This document shows positions 25,838 to 37,977 of a stretch of DNA of 64,000 nt, one piece after another. The notes below the pieces were generated by a model. That model saw only the letters and a program-made list of their open reading frames with translations, ran no database searches and was not told where the DNA came from. This DNA is from Alphaproteobacteria bacterium (GTDB taxonomy: Bacteria > Pseudomonadota > Alphaproteobacteria > Micavibrionales > Micavibrionaceae). The DNA lies in assembly GCA_018000295.1 (NCBI GenBank), contig JAGNKE010000003.1, positions 62,001 through 126,000 on the forward strand, in the 5' to 3' direction. The stretch's first letter is position 1; each line of letters opens with the position of its first letter. The position numbers and the translations under genes were made by a program.

Positions 25838-27025
25838 ATGTGTGATAGATTGAACGACTATTTTTGTCTCATCGGAATACTGGCCACGCTGTTCATTGCT
25901 GGATTTGGCCCAAGGCAAGATTCGCCTTCGCCCGATGCCCCCGAATGGTCTTGGTATGAGGGCGGTGTGGAGCTGTACAGCCCACAATTCTCACCCGATG
26001 GCATGAGTGTCGTTGTCGTTCGTAAACGTCACAGCTACGACGGCCACGAAGCAGAATCAATACTGGATGATGAAATCAAACGCCATGAGGCTCGAATTGA
26101 CGCAGACCCGCGATATGCCGATCCGCAGGTCGTAATCTTAACACCCAATGGGCCAATCGAGACAGTGGATTGGGGATGGGAACCTGCTTTTTCACCTGAT
26201 GGAGCCAAGATTGCTTATTCCGCTCAGGTTTTGCCGATTTCCCGCTATCGAGTGCTTGCATCTACCCTCGAAGGAAATGAGATCAGAATCTATGATAGAA
26301 CCGCCAATACATCTCGCACGCTGGCAAAGCCAGAGGCCGGTTATTTAACAGAGCCAATCTTTTCTCCCGATGGAAAACAAGTCGCGTATTCGATAGGCGG
26401 TGCGGTAAACGGTGCATACGGCGGAAATGTTGGTTTGGGAAGGGTCTCGATTGTCTCCGAATTAAATGAAACTCTCGTCCCTCCTACAAAAACTCATGGT
26501 CTTTTTCATCTAGTGAATGCAAAAGGATTTCAGTCCGATCGACTACTCGTCATACGATGCATTCCCGTTAAAGAGGGTACTTTTCTGTCTGACGAGTATC
26601 GCTGCGACTTGTTGGGTGCAGATTCCCTCGATACCGACATCTACTCCTGGGGCACCCGGACGCTTGATGACATGAATACATTTAGTTTCGTGCCGGTGGC
26701 GAAGGACAACCTGCTGGTCTTTGATCGAGGTTGGCGACAGGTAAAGCAAACTTCAGGGACGCCATCCCAGACCAATCTAGATTATTTATCCGACCCCGGT
26801 GCTGTAAGTCCAAATGGTCTTCAGACGGCGCATACCAGTGGTTCGACAGTTTATATACGGGATTTGGTGACCGGCAGACTACAAAGGCAATTCGAAGTAG
26901 GCGGGCAGATACAAGAGCTGATGTGGGCCCCCACGTCAAACCGATTGGCGGTCATAGTAACCGAGCGTCTGGAACCATTTAGCCACGACACATTATTCGT
27001 ATTTTCAATAACTCAAGAGAAATAA
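25838..27025 (+). CDS. Membrane-anchored TolB/WD40-like beta-propeller protein
   Basis: This 395-residue protein has an N-terminal membrane or signal segment (about 9-25, CLIGILATLFIAGFG) and a repeated propeller motif: SPQFSPDGMSVVVVR, EPAFSPDGAKIAYSA, EPIFSPDGKQVAYSI, GAVSPNGLQTAHTSG and ELMWAPTSNRLAVIV. These are PD40/TolB-type blades. Propellers of this kind usually bind proteins or peptidoglycan-associated partners; no enzyme motif is seen. ATG 25838 is chosen over an upstream ATG at 25796. Codon use is less GC-biased than in neighbouring genes and it has no operon partner, so it may be acquired. Confidence 0.65.
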   Translation: MCDRLNDYFCLIGILATLFIAGFGPRQDSPSPDAPEWSWYEGGVELYSPQFSPDGMSVVVVRKRHSYDGHEAESILDDEIKRHEARIDADPRYADPQVVILTPNGPIETVDWGWEPAFSPDGAKIAYSAQVLPISRYRVLASTLEGNEIRIYDRTANTSRTLAKPEAGYLTEPIFSPDGKQVAYSIGGAVNGAYGGNVGLGRVSIVSELNETLVPPTKTHGLFHLVNAKGFQSDRLLVIRCIPVKEGTFLSDEYRCDLLGADSLDTDIYSWGTRTLDDMNTFSFVPVAKDNLLVFDRGWRQVKQTSGTPSQTNLDYLSDPGAVSPNGLQTAHTSGSTVYIRDLVTGRLQRQFEVGGQIQELMWAPTSNRLAVIVTERLEPFSHDTLFVFSITQEK

Positions 27026-27211
27026 ACCAATTTCTAATGTATCAGTTTAGACTCGGTCTTGCCGTGGGGAAGGTCTTATGCAGTTTGATACATAATCGGG
27101 CGGTCCCAATGCTGCACCGCAGGGGAAAAACCCTTGAAAAGGGCTGGACCTTGGTGGGGGATAACACTATGATGCGGCCAGAAAAAACCTATCGGGTGCC
27201 CCGGAGTGACC

Positions 27212-30200
27212 ATGTCCAAAAAAGCCGCCGCCAAGTCTCCTAAAGCCGAATCCAAAACCGAGTCTAAAACTGTCGGGCCGATTAAAACTCCGGCACATTT
27301 ACTCAAGGACGCTCTCGCGCTCCTGCCCGCGAATTCCCCCGAAGGCCTCAGGCAGCTGCTTGAGGTTTTATTTCATGATATCGACGCGGACGATCTGGGG
27401 TTCTTCGAGCCGCAGATTCTGGCCGAGATGGCGGAGAGCCACTGGGCGATGGCGCGGGAGCGCAAACCGGGGCAGACAAAGATCAAGGTTTACTGCCCGG
27501 AGGTGCCGGGGCTTGAGCACCGCCGCACGGTCGTGGATATCGTGTGCGACGATCTGGCGTTTCTGGTGGACTCCACGGCGGCGGAGATCAACCGCTATGA
27601 CTACCTCATCAACATTCTGATCCATCCCAGCGCGGTGCCGGTGTTCGACGAGAAGAAGGGTTTTACGGGGATCAAGGAAGGCGGCAAGAAGGGCGAGGGG
27701 CGGCAATCGCACGTCCATGTGCAGATCAACAAGGTTCTCTCCAAGGCGGAATCGAAGGCGCTGGAGCAGGGGCTGCACAAGGTTCTCATTGATATTACGG
27801 CGGCGAACAAGCAGTGGCTCTCCATGCTGCAGAAAATGAAGGAGACCTCGACGGAGTTGTCGGTTTCCACCACGCCGCATTCGGCCAGCGAAATCCAGAA
27901 GTGCTGCGCGTTTCTGGATTATCTGGCGGACAACAATTTCACGTTTCTGGGTTACCGCGAATATCTGTTCGTGGATGGCAAGGACGGGGTCAAGAGCAAG
28001 ACAGTCAAGGGGTCGAGCCTCGGGCTTTTGCATGACGATGTCGAGCCGGCCTATATCAGCGAGAGCGATGAGGGATTGCCGCGCAACCTGCAGGAGTTGC
28101 GGCGCAGCCTGCCGCCCGTGTCGATTTCCAAGACCAACCGCGTGTCCACCGTTCATCGCCGGGTGCCGATGGACGCGATCGCGGTCAAGACCTATGACGA
28201 GAAAGGCGGGGTGAAGGGCGAACGGTTGTTTCTCGGCCTGTTTACGTCCGTGACCTATTCACGCAGCGTGCGCGATGTGCCTTACCTTCGGGATAAAGTC
28301 GAGGATGTGGTTCAGCTTTCGAAATTGATGGAGGGCAGCCATGACCGGCGCGCCCTGAGGCATATTCTTGAGAAATATCCTCGGGACGAGTTGTTCCAGA
28401 TCGAGAATGACGAATTGCTTAAAATCTGCATGAACATCATCCGCCTTCAGGAGCGGCAGCGGATTTCTCTGTTTCTGCGGCGCGATCCGTTCGGTCGCTA
28501 TATTTCCTGTCTTGTCTATGTGCCGCGGGACCGTTTCGGCACCAAGCTGCGTCTGGATATGGAGAAAATCCTCGAAGAGCAGATGAACGGGACGTGCGCG
28601 AATTTCTATACGACTCTCGACGATTCTGTCTTTGCGCGGGTGATGTATGTGATTAACGTCAGCCAGAAAAGCCCGCCGAAATTCAACGCCAAGCAGCTTG
28701 AGAAGATGCTGCGCGAGTGCGGGGAGACGTGGCAGGAAAAGCTGGCTTTTGCTGTTGCCGAGGAGTATCAGGACGATACCAAGGTTACGGATCTGACCAT
28801 CAAATACCGCGAGGCTTTTCCGGTCGCCTATACCGAAAACCACAGGGCGCGGCAGGCCGTGTTCGATATCGAGAAAATCGAGCAGGCGCTGGCGCAGGGA
28901 AGGATCGTGCTTGATCTTTACCGCCCGAACGAGACGGAGCAGGACAAGCTGCGGCTTAAGGTCTATCACCCCGGTTCGCCGATCACACTTTCGGATGTGT
29001 TGCCGATCCTTGAGAATATGGGATTGCGGGCGATTGCCGAACTGCCGTTCGAGATCACGCCTGCGGGCAGCGCCCAGTCCTTGTGGATTCACGATTTCCT
29101 TCTGGAAACGCCGGAATTCAAGGACAAGATCGCGGTCAAGGATGTCAAGGAGCAGTTCGAGAAAGCCTTTACCAAAATCTGGTACAACGAGATGGAGAGC
29201 GACGGGCTGAATCGGCTTGTGCTGCGCGTGGGGGCGAACTGGCGGGAGATTACCATCCTGCGGTCCTATGTGCATTATATGCAGCAGGTGCGCTCGCCCT
29301 TCAGCCGCACCTATATACAGAAGGCCTTGACGGACAACGCGCTGATCAGCCGTCTGCTGATTGATTTGTTCAAGGCTTATCACGACCCGGCCAACGGCTC
29401 GAAATCGAAAGCTCTGGCTGAGGCGTGCTCTGCGAAGATCGAGGCGGAGCTTGAAAAGGTCACGTCCAGCGATCAGGACCGGATTCTGCGTCAGGTCTCG
29501 GCATTGGTCGAGGCGACCATGCGGACGAATTATTACCAGCGCGGGACGGAAGAGGGGCGCAAACCTTATCTCTCCCTCAAGCTGAAAAGCGCGCTGGTTC
29601 CCGATCTGCCTGATCCCAAGCCGTTCATGGAAATTTTTGTCTATTCACCGCGTGTGGAAGCCATTCACCTGCGCGGGGACAAGATCGCGCGTGGAGGCTT
29701 ACGCTGGTCCGACCGGCATGAGGATTTCCGCACCGAGGTTCTAGGCCTCATGAAGGCGCAGATGGTCAAGAACGCGGTCATCGTGCCGATGGGCGCGAAG
29801 GGCGGTTTCGTCGTCAAGACTCCGACCAAGAGCCGCGAAGAATATATCAAGGAAGGGGTGGAGTGTTACAAGACCTTCATCCGCGGTTTGCTGGATATTA
29901 CCGACAATCTCTCCGGCGCGACGATCATTCCGCCCAAGGATGTGGTGCGGCGGGACGGGGATGACCCGTATCTCGTGGTTGCGGCCGACAAGGGAACGGC
30001 AACGTTCTCCGATACTGCTAACGGGATTTCGCAGGAATACGGATTCTGGATGGGCGATGCTTTCGCGTCGGGTGGATCTGCGGGCTATGACCACAAAAAA
30101 ATGGCGATTACGGCCCGTGGCGGCTGGGAGTCCGTCAAGGCGCATTTCCGCCTGTTCAACCACGATATTCAGAAAAAGGCTTTCGATGCGACGGGTATTG

Positions 30201-32095
30201 GAGATATGGCGGGGGACGTGTTCGGGAACGGGATGCTTCTGTCCGAACAGATGCGGCTAGTCGCGGCGTTCAACCATGTCCATATCTTCTGCGATCCCGA
30301 CCCCGATCCGGTTTCCAGCTTCAAGGAGCGCAAAAGGCTGTTCGATGAGGTGAAGGGCTGGGATCACTACAACACGAAGCTTCTGTCCAAAGGCGGGCGG
30401 ATTTTCAACCGCAACGAGAAGGTTTTGAGCCTGACGCCGGAGATTCAGAAGCGTTTTGATCTGCCTAAAGACAAGGCGACGCCCGCGGAACTGATCCGGG
30501 CGATCCTGAAGGCGCGGACGGATTTGATCTGGTTCGGCGGGATTGGCACGTGTGTCAAGGCGACCAAGGAAACGCATATTGATGTCGGCGACAAGGCCAA
30601 TGATGCGCTGCGTGTGAATGCCTCGGAAATACGGGCGCGGGTGATCGGAGAGGGCGCGAATCTTGCGCTGACGCAACTCGGGCGGATCGAGCTTTCCGAG
30701 AAGGGCGTGCGCCTGAATACCGACTTCGTCGATAACTCCGGCGGTGTCGATTCCTCCGACCATGAGGTGAATATCAAGATTTTGCTGACCGATGTGATGG
30801 GCAGCAAGAAGCACAATATGGATATCAAGGCCCGGAACGTCCTGCTCAAGAAGATGACGGAGGAAGTGGCTTCTCACGTCCTGCGGCATAATTACCAGCA
30901 GGCGCAGGCGGTGAGCCTTGCCGAATTGCAGGCGCGGGAGAACCTCCAGCTACATGAGGATTTTATCGAGGATCTGGAGCGCGAGCGGGGTTTGAACCGC
31001 AAGAACGAAGGGTTGCCGGACAAGGAAACCATCGAAGCCCGTCTGCGGGCCGGGAAGGGGCTGACACGGCCGGAGTTGTGCATCCTGATTTCCTATTCCA
31101 AAATCGCCCTGACCAGTGAGTTGCTCGCCTCGAACATCCCCGACAATTCCAAGATGGAAAACTGGCTGGTCGAGTATTTCCCGGACATCCTCGGCGAGAA
31201 GTTCCGAACGGAGATCAAGCGGCATCTCCTGAAGCGGGAGATTATCGGCATGACGATCGCCAATTCGCTCGTCAACCGGATGGGGCCGACCTTCACCAAA
31301 TCCCGTATGAACAAGACCGGGGCGCGGGTGGATCAGGTCGTCGAGGCGTATATCGTGACCCGCGATGCGTTCAAATTGCGTCCTTTGTGGGACGATATCG
31401 AGTCGCTCGACGGGAAGGTTCCGGCGGAAGTCCAACTCAAGGCCATGCGGGATATCGCCCAGATGGCCGAGCATACGATCACCTGGTTCCTGACCCGGCT
31501 CGGGCGCGACCTGCATCTGGAGAAGGATACCCAGATTTTCGGGGAGAGCATCGAAAGTCTGCGTAAGAATATCGACGGGCTTTTGACCGACGATCTCAAA
31601 AACTCGATTCAGGCTCGAATCGATATCGGGGTGCGGGACGGATTGCCGCAAGCTCTGGCGCGGCAAATCGCCCTGATGCCCGTTTTGTCCTCGGCGTGCG
31701 ATATCATCCGTATCAGTCTGGAGCAGAACACGAACATGATGAACACGACCCGGACCTATTTCGAGGTCGGAGAAGCGTTCCATCTCGACTGGCTGCGGCA
31801 GCAGGCGCGCTTTTTGCCCCACGACAACCACTGGCAGAGCGAGGCTTCGGCCGGGTTGCTGGAAAGCCTCTATAGCTGTCAGGCCGGGTTAACTGTGCGT
31901 GTGTTGCGTGACCTCAACGGCAAGGCCGGGAAAAGCCCGCGCAAGGACAGTATGCTGGAAGTCTGGCTCAAGGATCACGGGCATCTGCTCAAGCAGTTCG
32001 AGCCGTTGTTCGCCGAGTTGCGGCGGGCGGGAACGGTCGATCTGACCATGCTGGCGGTGGCCGAGCAGCGGCTGCGGCAGCTTTTCGGGGGCTAG
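27212..32095 (+). CDS. NAD-specific glutamate dehydrogenase, large (about 180 kDa) type
   Basis: This enzyme oxidatively deaminates glutamate to 2-oxoglutarate with NAD. The 1,627-residue size matches the GDH2-like large class of alphaproteobacteria and pseudomonads. Residues 1 to about 700 are the regulatory/ACT-like N-terminal region. The catalytic part (about 740-1250) shows GGLRWSDRHEDFRTEVLGL, KNAVIVPMGAKGGFVVK with the catalytic Lys, ARGGWESVKAHFRLFNHD, MAGDVFGNGMLLSEQMRLV and IWFGGIGTCVKA. A helical C-terminal region follows. ATG 27212 has GGAG 7 nt upstream. It continues proline breakdown begun by putA. The 187-bp leader contains a possible hairpin (CCCTTGAAAAGGG) of unknown role. Confidence 0.95.
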   Translation: MSKKAAAKSPKAESKTESKTVGPIKTPAHLLKDALALLPANSPEGLRQLLEVLFHDIDADDLGFFEPQILAEMAESHWAMARERKPGQTKIKVYCPEVPGLEHRRTVVDIVCDDLAFLVDSTAAEINRYDYLINILIHPSAVPVFDEKKGFTGIKEGGKKGEGRQSHVHVQINKVLSKAESKALEQGLHKVLIDITAANKQWLSMLQKMKETSTELSVSTTPHSASEIQKCCAFLDYLADNNFTFLGYREYLFVDGKDGVKSKTVKGSSLGLLHDDVEPAYISESDEGLPRNLQELRRSLPPVSISKTNRVSTVHRRVPMDAIAVKTYDEKGGVKGERLFLGLFTSVTYSRSVRDVPYLRDKVEDVVQLSKLMEGSHDRRALRHILEKYPRDELFQIENDELLKICMNIIRLQERQRISLFLRRDPFGRYISCLVYVPRDRFGTKLRLDMEKILEEQMNGTCANFYTTLDDSVFARVMYVINVSQKSPPKFNAKQLEKMLRECGETWQEKLAFAVAEEYQDDTKVTDLTIKYREAFPVAYTENHRARQAVFDIEKIEQALAQGRIVLDLYRPNETEQDKLRLKVYHPGSPITLSDVLPILENMGLRAIAELPFEITPAGSAQSLWIHDFLLETPEFKDKIAVKDVKEQFEKAFTKIWYNEMESDGLNRLVLRVGANWREITILRSYVHYMQQVRSPFSRTYIQKALTDNALISRLLIDLFKAYHDPANGSKSKALAEACSAKIEAELEKVTSSDQDRILRQVSALVEATMRTNYYQRGTEEGRKPYLSLKLKSALVPDLPDPKPFMEIFVYSPRVEAIHLRGDKIARGGLRWSDRHEDFRTEVLGLMKAQMVKNAVIVPMGAKGGFVVKTPTKSREEYIKEGVECYKTFIRGLLDITDNLSGATIIPPKDVVRRDGDDPYLVVAADKGTATFSDTANGISQEYGFWMGDAFASGGSAGYDHKKMAITARGGWESVKAHFRLFNHDIQKKAFDATGIGDMAGDVFGNGMLLSEQMRLVAAFNHVHIFCDPDPDPVSSFKERKRLFDEVKGWDHYNTKLLSKGGRIFNRNEKVLSLTPEIQKRFDLPKDKATPAELIRAILKARTDLIWFGGIGTCVKATKETHIDVGDKANDALRVNASEIRARVIGEGANLALTQLGRIELSEKGVRLNTDFVDNSGGVDSSDHEVNIKILLTDVMGSKKHNMDIKARNVLLKKMTEEVASHVLRHNYQQAQAVSLAELQARENLQLHEDFIEDLERERGLNRKNEGLPDKETIEARLRAGKGLTRPELCILISYSKIALTSELLASNIPDNSKMENWLVEYFPDILGEKFRTEIKRHLLKREIIGMTIANSLVNRMGPTFTKSRMNKTGARVDQVVEAYIVTRDAFKLRPLWDDIESLDGKVPAEVQLKAMRDIAQMAEHTITWFLTRLGRDLHLEKDTQIFGESIESLRKNIDGLLTDDLKNSIQARIDIGVRDGLPQALARQIALMPVLSSACDIIRISLEQNTNMMNTTRTYFEVGEAFHLDWLRQQARFLPHDNHWQSEASAGLLESLYSCQAGLTVRVLRDLNGKAGKSPRKDSMLEVWLKDHGHLLKQFEPLFAELRRAGTVDLTMLAVAEQRLRQLFGG

Positions 32096-32105
32096 GGTCA
32101 AAACC

Positions 32106-32227
32106 CACAGCTTTTCTAAAGACCTGCAAACTCGCTCTTTCTTCGCTTCCGCTTCTCAAATACGTCGATGTATTCTGCGATGCGGTTCTCGAAAGCCCGT
32201 GTTTTCGCTGACTTTATAAAAGCTGTG
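32106..32227. repeat. 122-bp near-palindromic repeat element
   Basis: The ends are inverted repeats: 32106-32121 (CACAGCTTTTCTAAAG) against the complement of 32212-32227 (15 of 16 match). The centre, around AATACGTCGATGTATT, is also nearly self-complementary (14 of 16), so the whole element could fold into a long cruciform or hairpin. Read on the minus strand it is open for 37 codons and gives a charged peptide (for example AFENRIAEYIDVFEKRKRRK) without a good start. This combination is reminiscent of Rickettsia palindromic elements. It fills the gap between convergent genes and may also act as a bidirectional terminator. Confidence 0.6.
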
Positions 32228-32258
32228 AGTCTCTACCCTAAGGGTTTTCGGCGTTTTG

Positions 32259-33188
32259 TTAAGCGCCAAAAAGCAGAGCCAGAAGGATCAGCAGCCCGAA
32301 ATCCCTGTTCGAGCGGAAGATGTGCAGGCTGGAGGCCGGGTCTTCGGATTTCCATTCCGTGATTTGCCAGAGCAGATGCGAGCAGGCGGCGAGAATCAAC
32401 AGGCTGGTCCAGAGACTGCCGCTGCTGATCAAGACGGCCAGCACCAGAAACAGGGCTGTGAGTTCATAAAATCTTTTCACCCATTTCGGGCTGTTTTCGC
32501 CAAAGAGAAGGGCTGTGGATTTCATTCCGGCCAGCGCATCGTCCTCCTTGTCCTGATGGGCGTAGATCGTATCGTAGCCCAGCGTCCAGCATATTCCTGC
32601 TAAATAGAGGAAAACGCAGGAAAAGCTCAAGGTGCCTGTGATGGCTGTATAACCCATCAGAGCCCCGAAGTTGAAGGTTATTCCCAGAAAGGCCTGAGGC
32701 CACCACGTTACCCGTTTCATGAGTGGATAAGCCACGATCAGGGGGATTGTCAGGACACCAAGGACGATGGTCAGGCGATTCATCGTGAGCAGAATCACAA
32801 GGCTTATGCTCAAAAGTCCGGCCAGTAAGACCAGCGCCTGCGACCTGCTGACCGTTCCTGCGGCGAGGGGGCGGTTTTTGGTGCGTTCGACCTGCTTGTC
32901 CAGATCGCGGTCCCAGAGGTCGTTTATGACGCAGCCCGCAGCGCGCATCAGGACGGCGCCGATCCCGAACAGTCCAATCAAAAACCATGAATAAAGGCTC
33001 ATACCGAAGAGTCCGCCCGATCCCAGAAGGACTCCCCACCAGCCGGGGAGCAGGAGGAGCCAGATGCCTATGGGTCGGTCCAGTCTTGCGAGATAGGCGA
33101 AGGGGCGCAGTTTTTCGGGAAGGCGCTCCTCGATCCAAGGAAGCCTCTTGATATCGGTATGGGTGTTGGTGTTGAGTGTATCGGTCAT
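32259..33188 (-). CDS. ubiA: 4-hydroxybenzoate polyprenyltransferase
   Basis: UbiA attaches the polyprenyl chain to 4-hydroxybenzoate in ubiquinone synthesis, in the inner membrane. From ATG 33188 it is 309 residues with about eight membrane spans. Both Asp-rich prenyl-diphosphate sites are present: NDLWDRDLDKQVERTKNRPLA and GYDTIYAHQDKEDDALAG. Other family marks are YLARLDRPIGIWLLLLPGWWG and LMRAAGCVINDL. The start codon lies in a CATG shared with the divergent rsmE start. The quinone it makes is used by the respiratory genes just downstream on the other strand. Confidence 0.93.
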   Translation of the reverse strand: MTDTLNTNTHTDIKRLPWIEERLPEKLRPFAYLARLDRPIGIWLLLLPGWWGVLLGSGGLFGMSLYSWFLIGLFGIGAVLMRAAGCVINDLWDRDLDKQVERTKNRPLAAGTVSRSQALVLLAGLLSISLVILLTMNRLTIVLGVLTIPLIVAYPLMKRVTWWPQAFLGITFNFGALMGYTAITGTLSFSCVFLYLAGICWTLGYDTIYAHQDKEDDALAGMKSTALLFGENSPKWVKRFYELTALFLVLAVLISSGSLWTSLLILAACSHLLWQITEWKSEDPASSLHIFRSNRDFGLLILLALLFGA

Positions 33189-33909
33189 GACCCAACCTTT
33201 ATACAAGCTTGTGCGGCTTTATCTCAACGAAGAGTTTTCAGCGGGCCGTGAGATCGCGCTGTCCGACGATCACGTGCATTACCTCCGCAATGTGCTGCGT
33301 CTACAGGCGGGGCAGGGTTTGCGCGTGTTCAACGGGCGCGATGGAGAATGGCGGGCTGACCTCAAAAGTCTGGATAAAAAGCGAGGGATTATCACTTTGC
33401 AGGAAATCCTCAAGCCGCAAACTCAAGATGGAGCGCGGATTCGGCTTTTGTTTGCGCCGATCAAAAAGCAGCGGATGGATTTTCTGATCGAGAAGGCGGT
33501 TGAGCTAGGGGCAACGGATTTTTATCCGGTCCTGACGGGGCGGACAGAGAACAGGCATTTAAAGGCCGAGCGGCTTTCCGCTCAGATCATTGAGGCAGTG
33601 GAGCAGTGCGAACGGCTTGATCTTCCGGTCCTGCATCCCATGGACAATTTGCAAAATATGCTGAAAGCGTGGGACGGACCGAAAATTCTGGCTTGCGTGG
33701 AGCGTACCGAGCCTCCGGTTCTTTCTTCCGCCCCTTTATCAAAGGACTGCGCTTTTCTGATTGGGCCGGAGGGCGGGTTCGATTCCGAAGAGGGCGAACT
33801 TTTGAAGAATTCTGCCAAGGTTCAGGCTGTCGGCCTTGGAGACACGATCCTGCGGGCGGAGACGGCGGCGCTGCTTTGCCTGTCCTATGCGCGTATGCAG
33901 CTTTTATAG
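33187..33909 (+). CDS. rsmE: 16S rRNA (uracil1498-N3)-methyltransferase
   Basis: RsmE methylates U1498 of 16S rRNA. From ATG 33187 the product is 240 residues. The PUA-like N-terminal domain includes HVHYLRNVLRLQAGQGLRVF. The SPOUT knot carries RIRLLFAPIKKQRMDFLIEKAVELGA, then FLIGPEGGFDSEEGELL and LGDTILRAETAALLCL, all diagnostic. The ATG overlaps the ubiA start by two bases (CATG at 33186-33189), and the frame upstream is antisense ubiA. coxB starts 115 bp downstream. Confidence 0.93.
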   Translation: MTQPLYKLVRLYLNEEFSAGREIALSDDHVHYLRNVLRLQAGQGLRVFNGRDGEWRADLKSLDKKRGIITLQEILKPQTQDGARIRLLFAPIKKQRMDFLIEKAVELGATDFYPVLTGRTENRHLKAERLSAQIIEAVEQCERLDLPVLHPMDNLQNMLKAWDGPKILACVERTEPPVLSSAPLSKDCAFLIGPEGGFDSEEGELLKNSAKVQAVGLGDTILRAETAALLCLSYARMQLL

Positions 33910-34024
33910 AAACTCCTGAAAAACATTTTTTTACAATGCTTAGGGTCTTGAAATTCAAACGATATGGACGTATTTGTTTGTTACTTGCCCCCCGCGTAGA
34001 AACCGGAAAGGTCCGTTTAGGGAT

Positions 34025-36588
<2,564 letters not shown>

Positions 36589-36598
36589 GTCTGGTTAT

Positions 36599-36979
36599 TT
36601 ATGCCAGGCTGTGTTCCGGGCCTTCGGTTTCCTCGATCAGTTTTTCCAGCTTGTCCTGATGCGGTCTTACGGCTTTTTCGACGGCTTCCCAGCCGCGGTA
36701 GTTCTCAAACATATCTTTGGCGCGTTCACCGATCAGGCGGATGCCCTCGACCGGCGTGACGTTGCCCAGCTCCGATGCCCGCACCTGCATCGCGGCGAAG
36801 GCCTCGAAGACCTGATCGATTACTTCGTCGGGGGTATCGACAACGTGCTGGGCCAGTAGTTCGCTGTTGGCTTCTTCGATTTGAAAACTGGCCGACTCAT
36901 AGGAGATGCTTTCATCGCCGTTGCCCATTTCCTCTATGATTTGCTGCGTTCTGGCTTTGTGCTGAGATATGTTGCTCAT
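36599..36979 (-). CDS. Small acidic protein, unknown, antisense within the oxidase locus
   Basis: This 126-residue, mainly helical, acidic protein has no signal peptide or membrane span (MSNISQHKARTQQIIEEMG at the start; DTPDEVIDQVFEAFAAMQVR and GIRLIGERAKDMFENYRGWE in the middle). I do not recognise it. It runs opposite to the cytochrome oxidase genes, 10 bp from the ctaD stop and 101 bp from the ctaB start. It therefore breaks the expected ctaD-ctaB transcript and may make ctaB depend on its own promoter. GC content is like the surroundings. Confidence 0.65.
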   Translation of the reverse strand: MSNISQHKARTQQIIEEMGNGDESISYESASFQIEEANSELLAQHVVDTPDEVIDQVFEAFAAMQVRASELGNVTPVEGIRLIGERAKDMFENYRGWEAVEKAVRPHQDKLEKLIEETEGPEHSLA

Positions 36980-37080
36980 TTTATTATCCTCGTTTTTTAG
37001 CGACCGTATTATAGTCCTTTTTAGGAACGAAAGCAGATAAAATTTCGTGACCTTTTGTTTTTCCGTGGTAAATAAGGGGC

Positions 37081-37977
37081 ATGAGCAATGTCCTTTCCAG
37101 TCCCTTTCCGGTTGTTGACGAATCCCGCGTCGGGGATTTCATCGCGTTGCTTAAGCCGCGGGTCATGAGCCTTGTGGTTTTTACCGGGTTTGGGGGGCTG
37201 TGGCTGGCTCCGGGACTTGAAAGCATGAACCCCATTCTGGCGTTAATCGCAATGCTCTGTCTGGCTATTAATGCCGGGGCGGCAGGGGCGATAAATATGT
37301 GGTTTGACCGCGATATCGATGCGGTGATGAACCGCACCCGCGGACGCCCGATTCCCATGGGGCGCGTGGATGAGGCGGAGGCACTGGCCTTCGGCATCAC
37401 GCTCAGTCTTTTCTCCGTGATGCTGATGGGGTTGGCGTTGAACTGGGTTGCGGCAGGGTTGCTGGCCTTTGCCAATCTTTTTTATGTTTTCGTCTATACG
37501 ATGTGGCTGAAGCGCCGTACGCCGCAGAATATCGTGATCGGCGGGGCGGCGGGCGCGTTTCCGCCGATGATCGGGTGGGCGGCGGTGACCGGGGATATCA
37601 CCCTTGAGCCGATCATACTTTTCCTGATTATCTTTTTCTGGACGCCGCCGCATTTCTGGGCGCTTTCGCTTTACGCCAACGAGGATTACAAGCGGGCCAA
37701 CATCCCGATGATGGCCGCCGTTCACGGGCTTAAGGCTACAAAAATCCAGATGGTTCTTTATACACTGGTTCTCTTTCCTTTAACCCTTCTTCCCTATTTT
37801 CTGGGCATGGCGGGGCCGATCTATCTGGCCTTGGCCGTGCTTCTTAGCGGGTTTTTTGTCGTGACGGCGGTGAGTGTTTTCCGCTCTGAGGACCTCAAAA
37901 AAGCGCGGCTGATGTTCGGGTATTCCGTTTTCTATCTATTTGCCCTGTTTCTGGCGCTGATGATCCATGCCGTATAG
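37081..37977 (+). CDS. ctaB: Protoheme IX farnesyltransferase (heme O synthase)
   Basis: CtaB adds a farnesyl group to heme b to make heme O, the precursor of heme A in the aa3 oxidase. The 298-residue polytopic protein has the two prenyl-diphosphate motifs NMWFDRDIDAVMNRTRGRP and LYANEDYKRANIPMMAAVHG. It also has LLKPRVMSLVVFTGFGGLW near the start and FFWTPPHFWALSLY. Its last 11 bases overlap the start of a 39-codon coxF-like gene in another frame. Confidence 0.94.
   Translation: MSNVLSSPFPVVDESRVGDFIALLKPRVMSLVVFTGFGGLWLAPGLESMNPILALIAMLCLAINAGAAGAINMWFDRDIDAVMNRTRGRPIPMGRVDEAEALAFGITLSLFSVMLMGLALNWVAAGLLAFANLFYVFVYTMWLKRRTPQNIVIGGAAGAFPPMIGWAAVTGDITLEPIILFLIIFFWTPPHFWALSLYANEDYKRANIPMMAAVHGLKATKIQMVLYTLVLFPLTLLPYFLGMAGPIYLALAVLLSGFFVVTAVSVFRSEDLKKARLMFGYSVFYLFALFLALMIHAV

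Noticed and set aside
27026..27211. NAD-GDH leader as a riboswitch
   Set aside because: Only a short CCCTTGAAAAGGG hairpin is visible and no known riboswitch core could be recognised.
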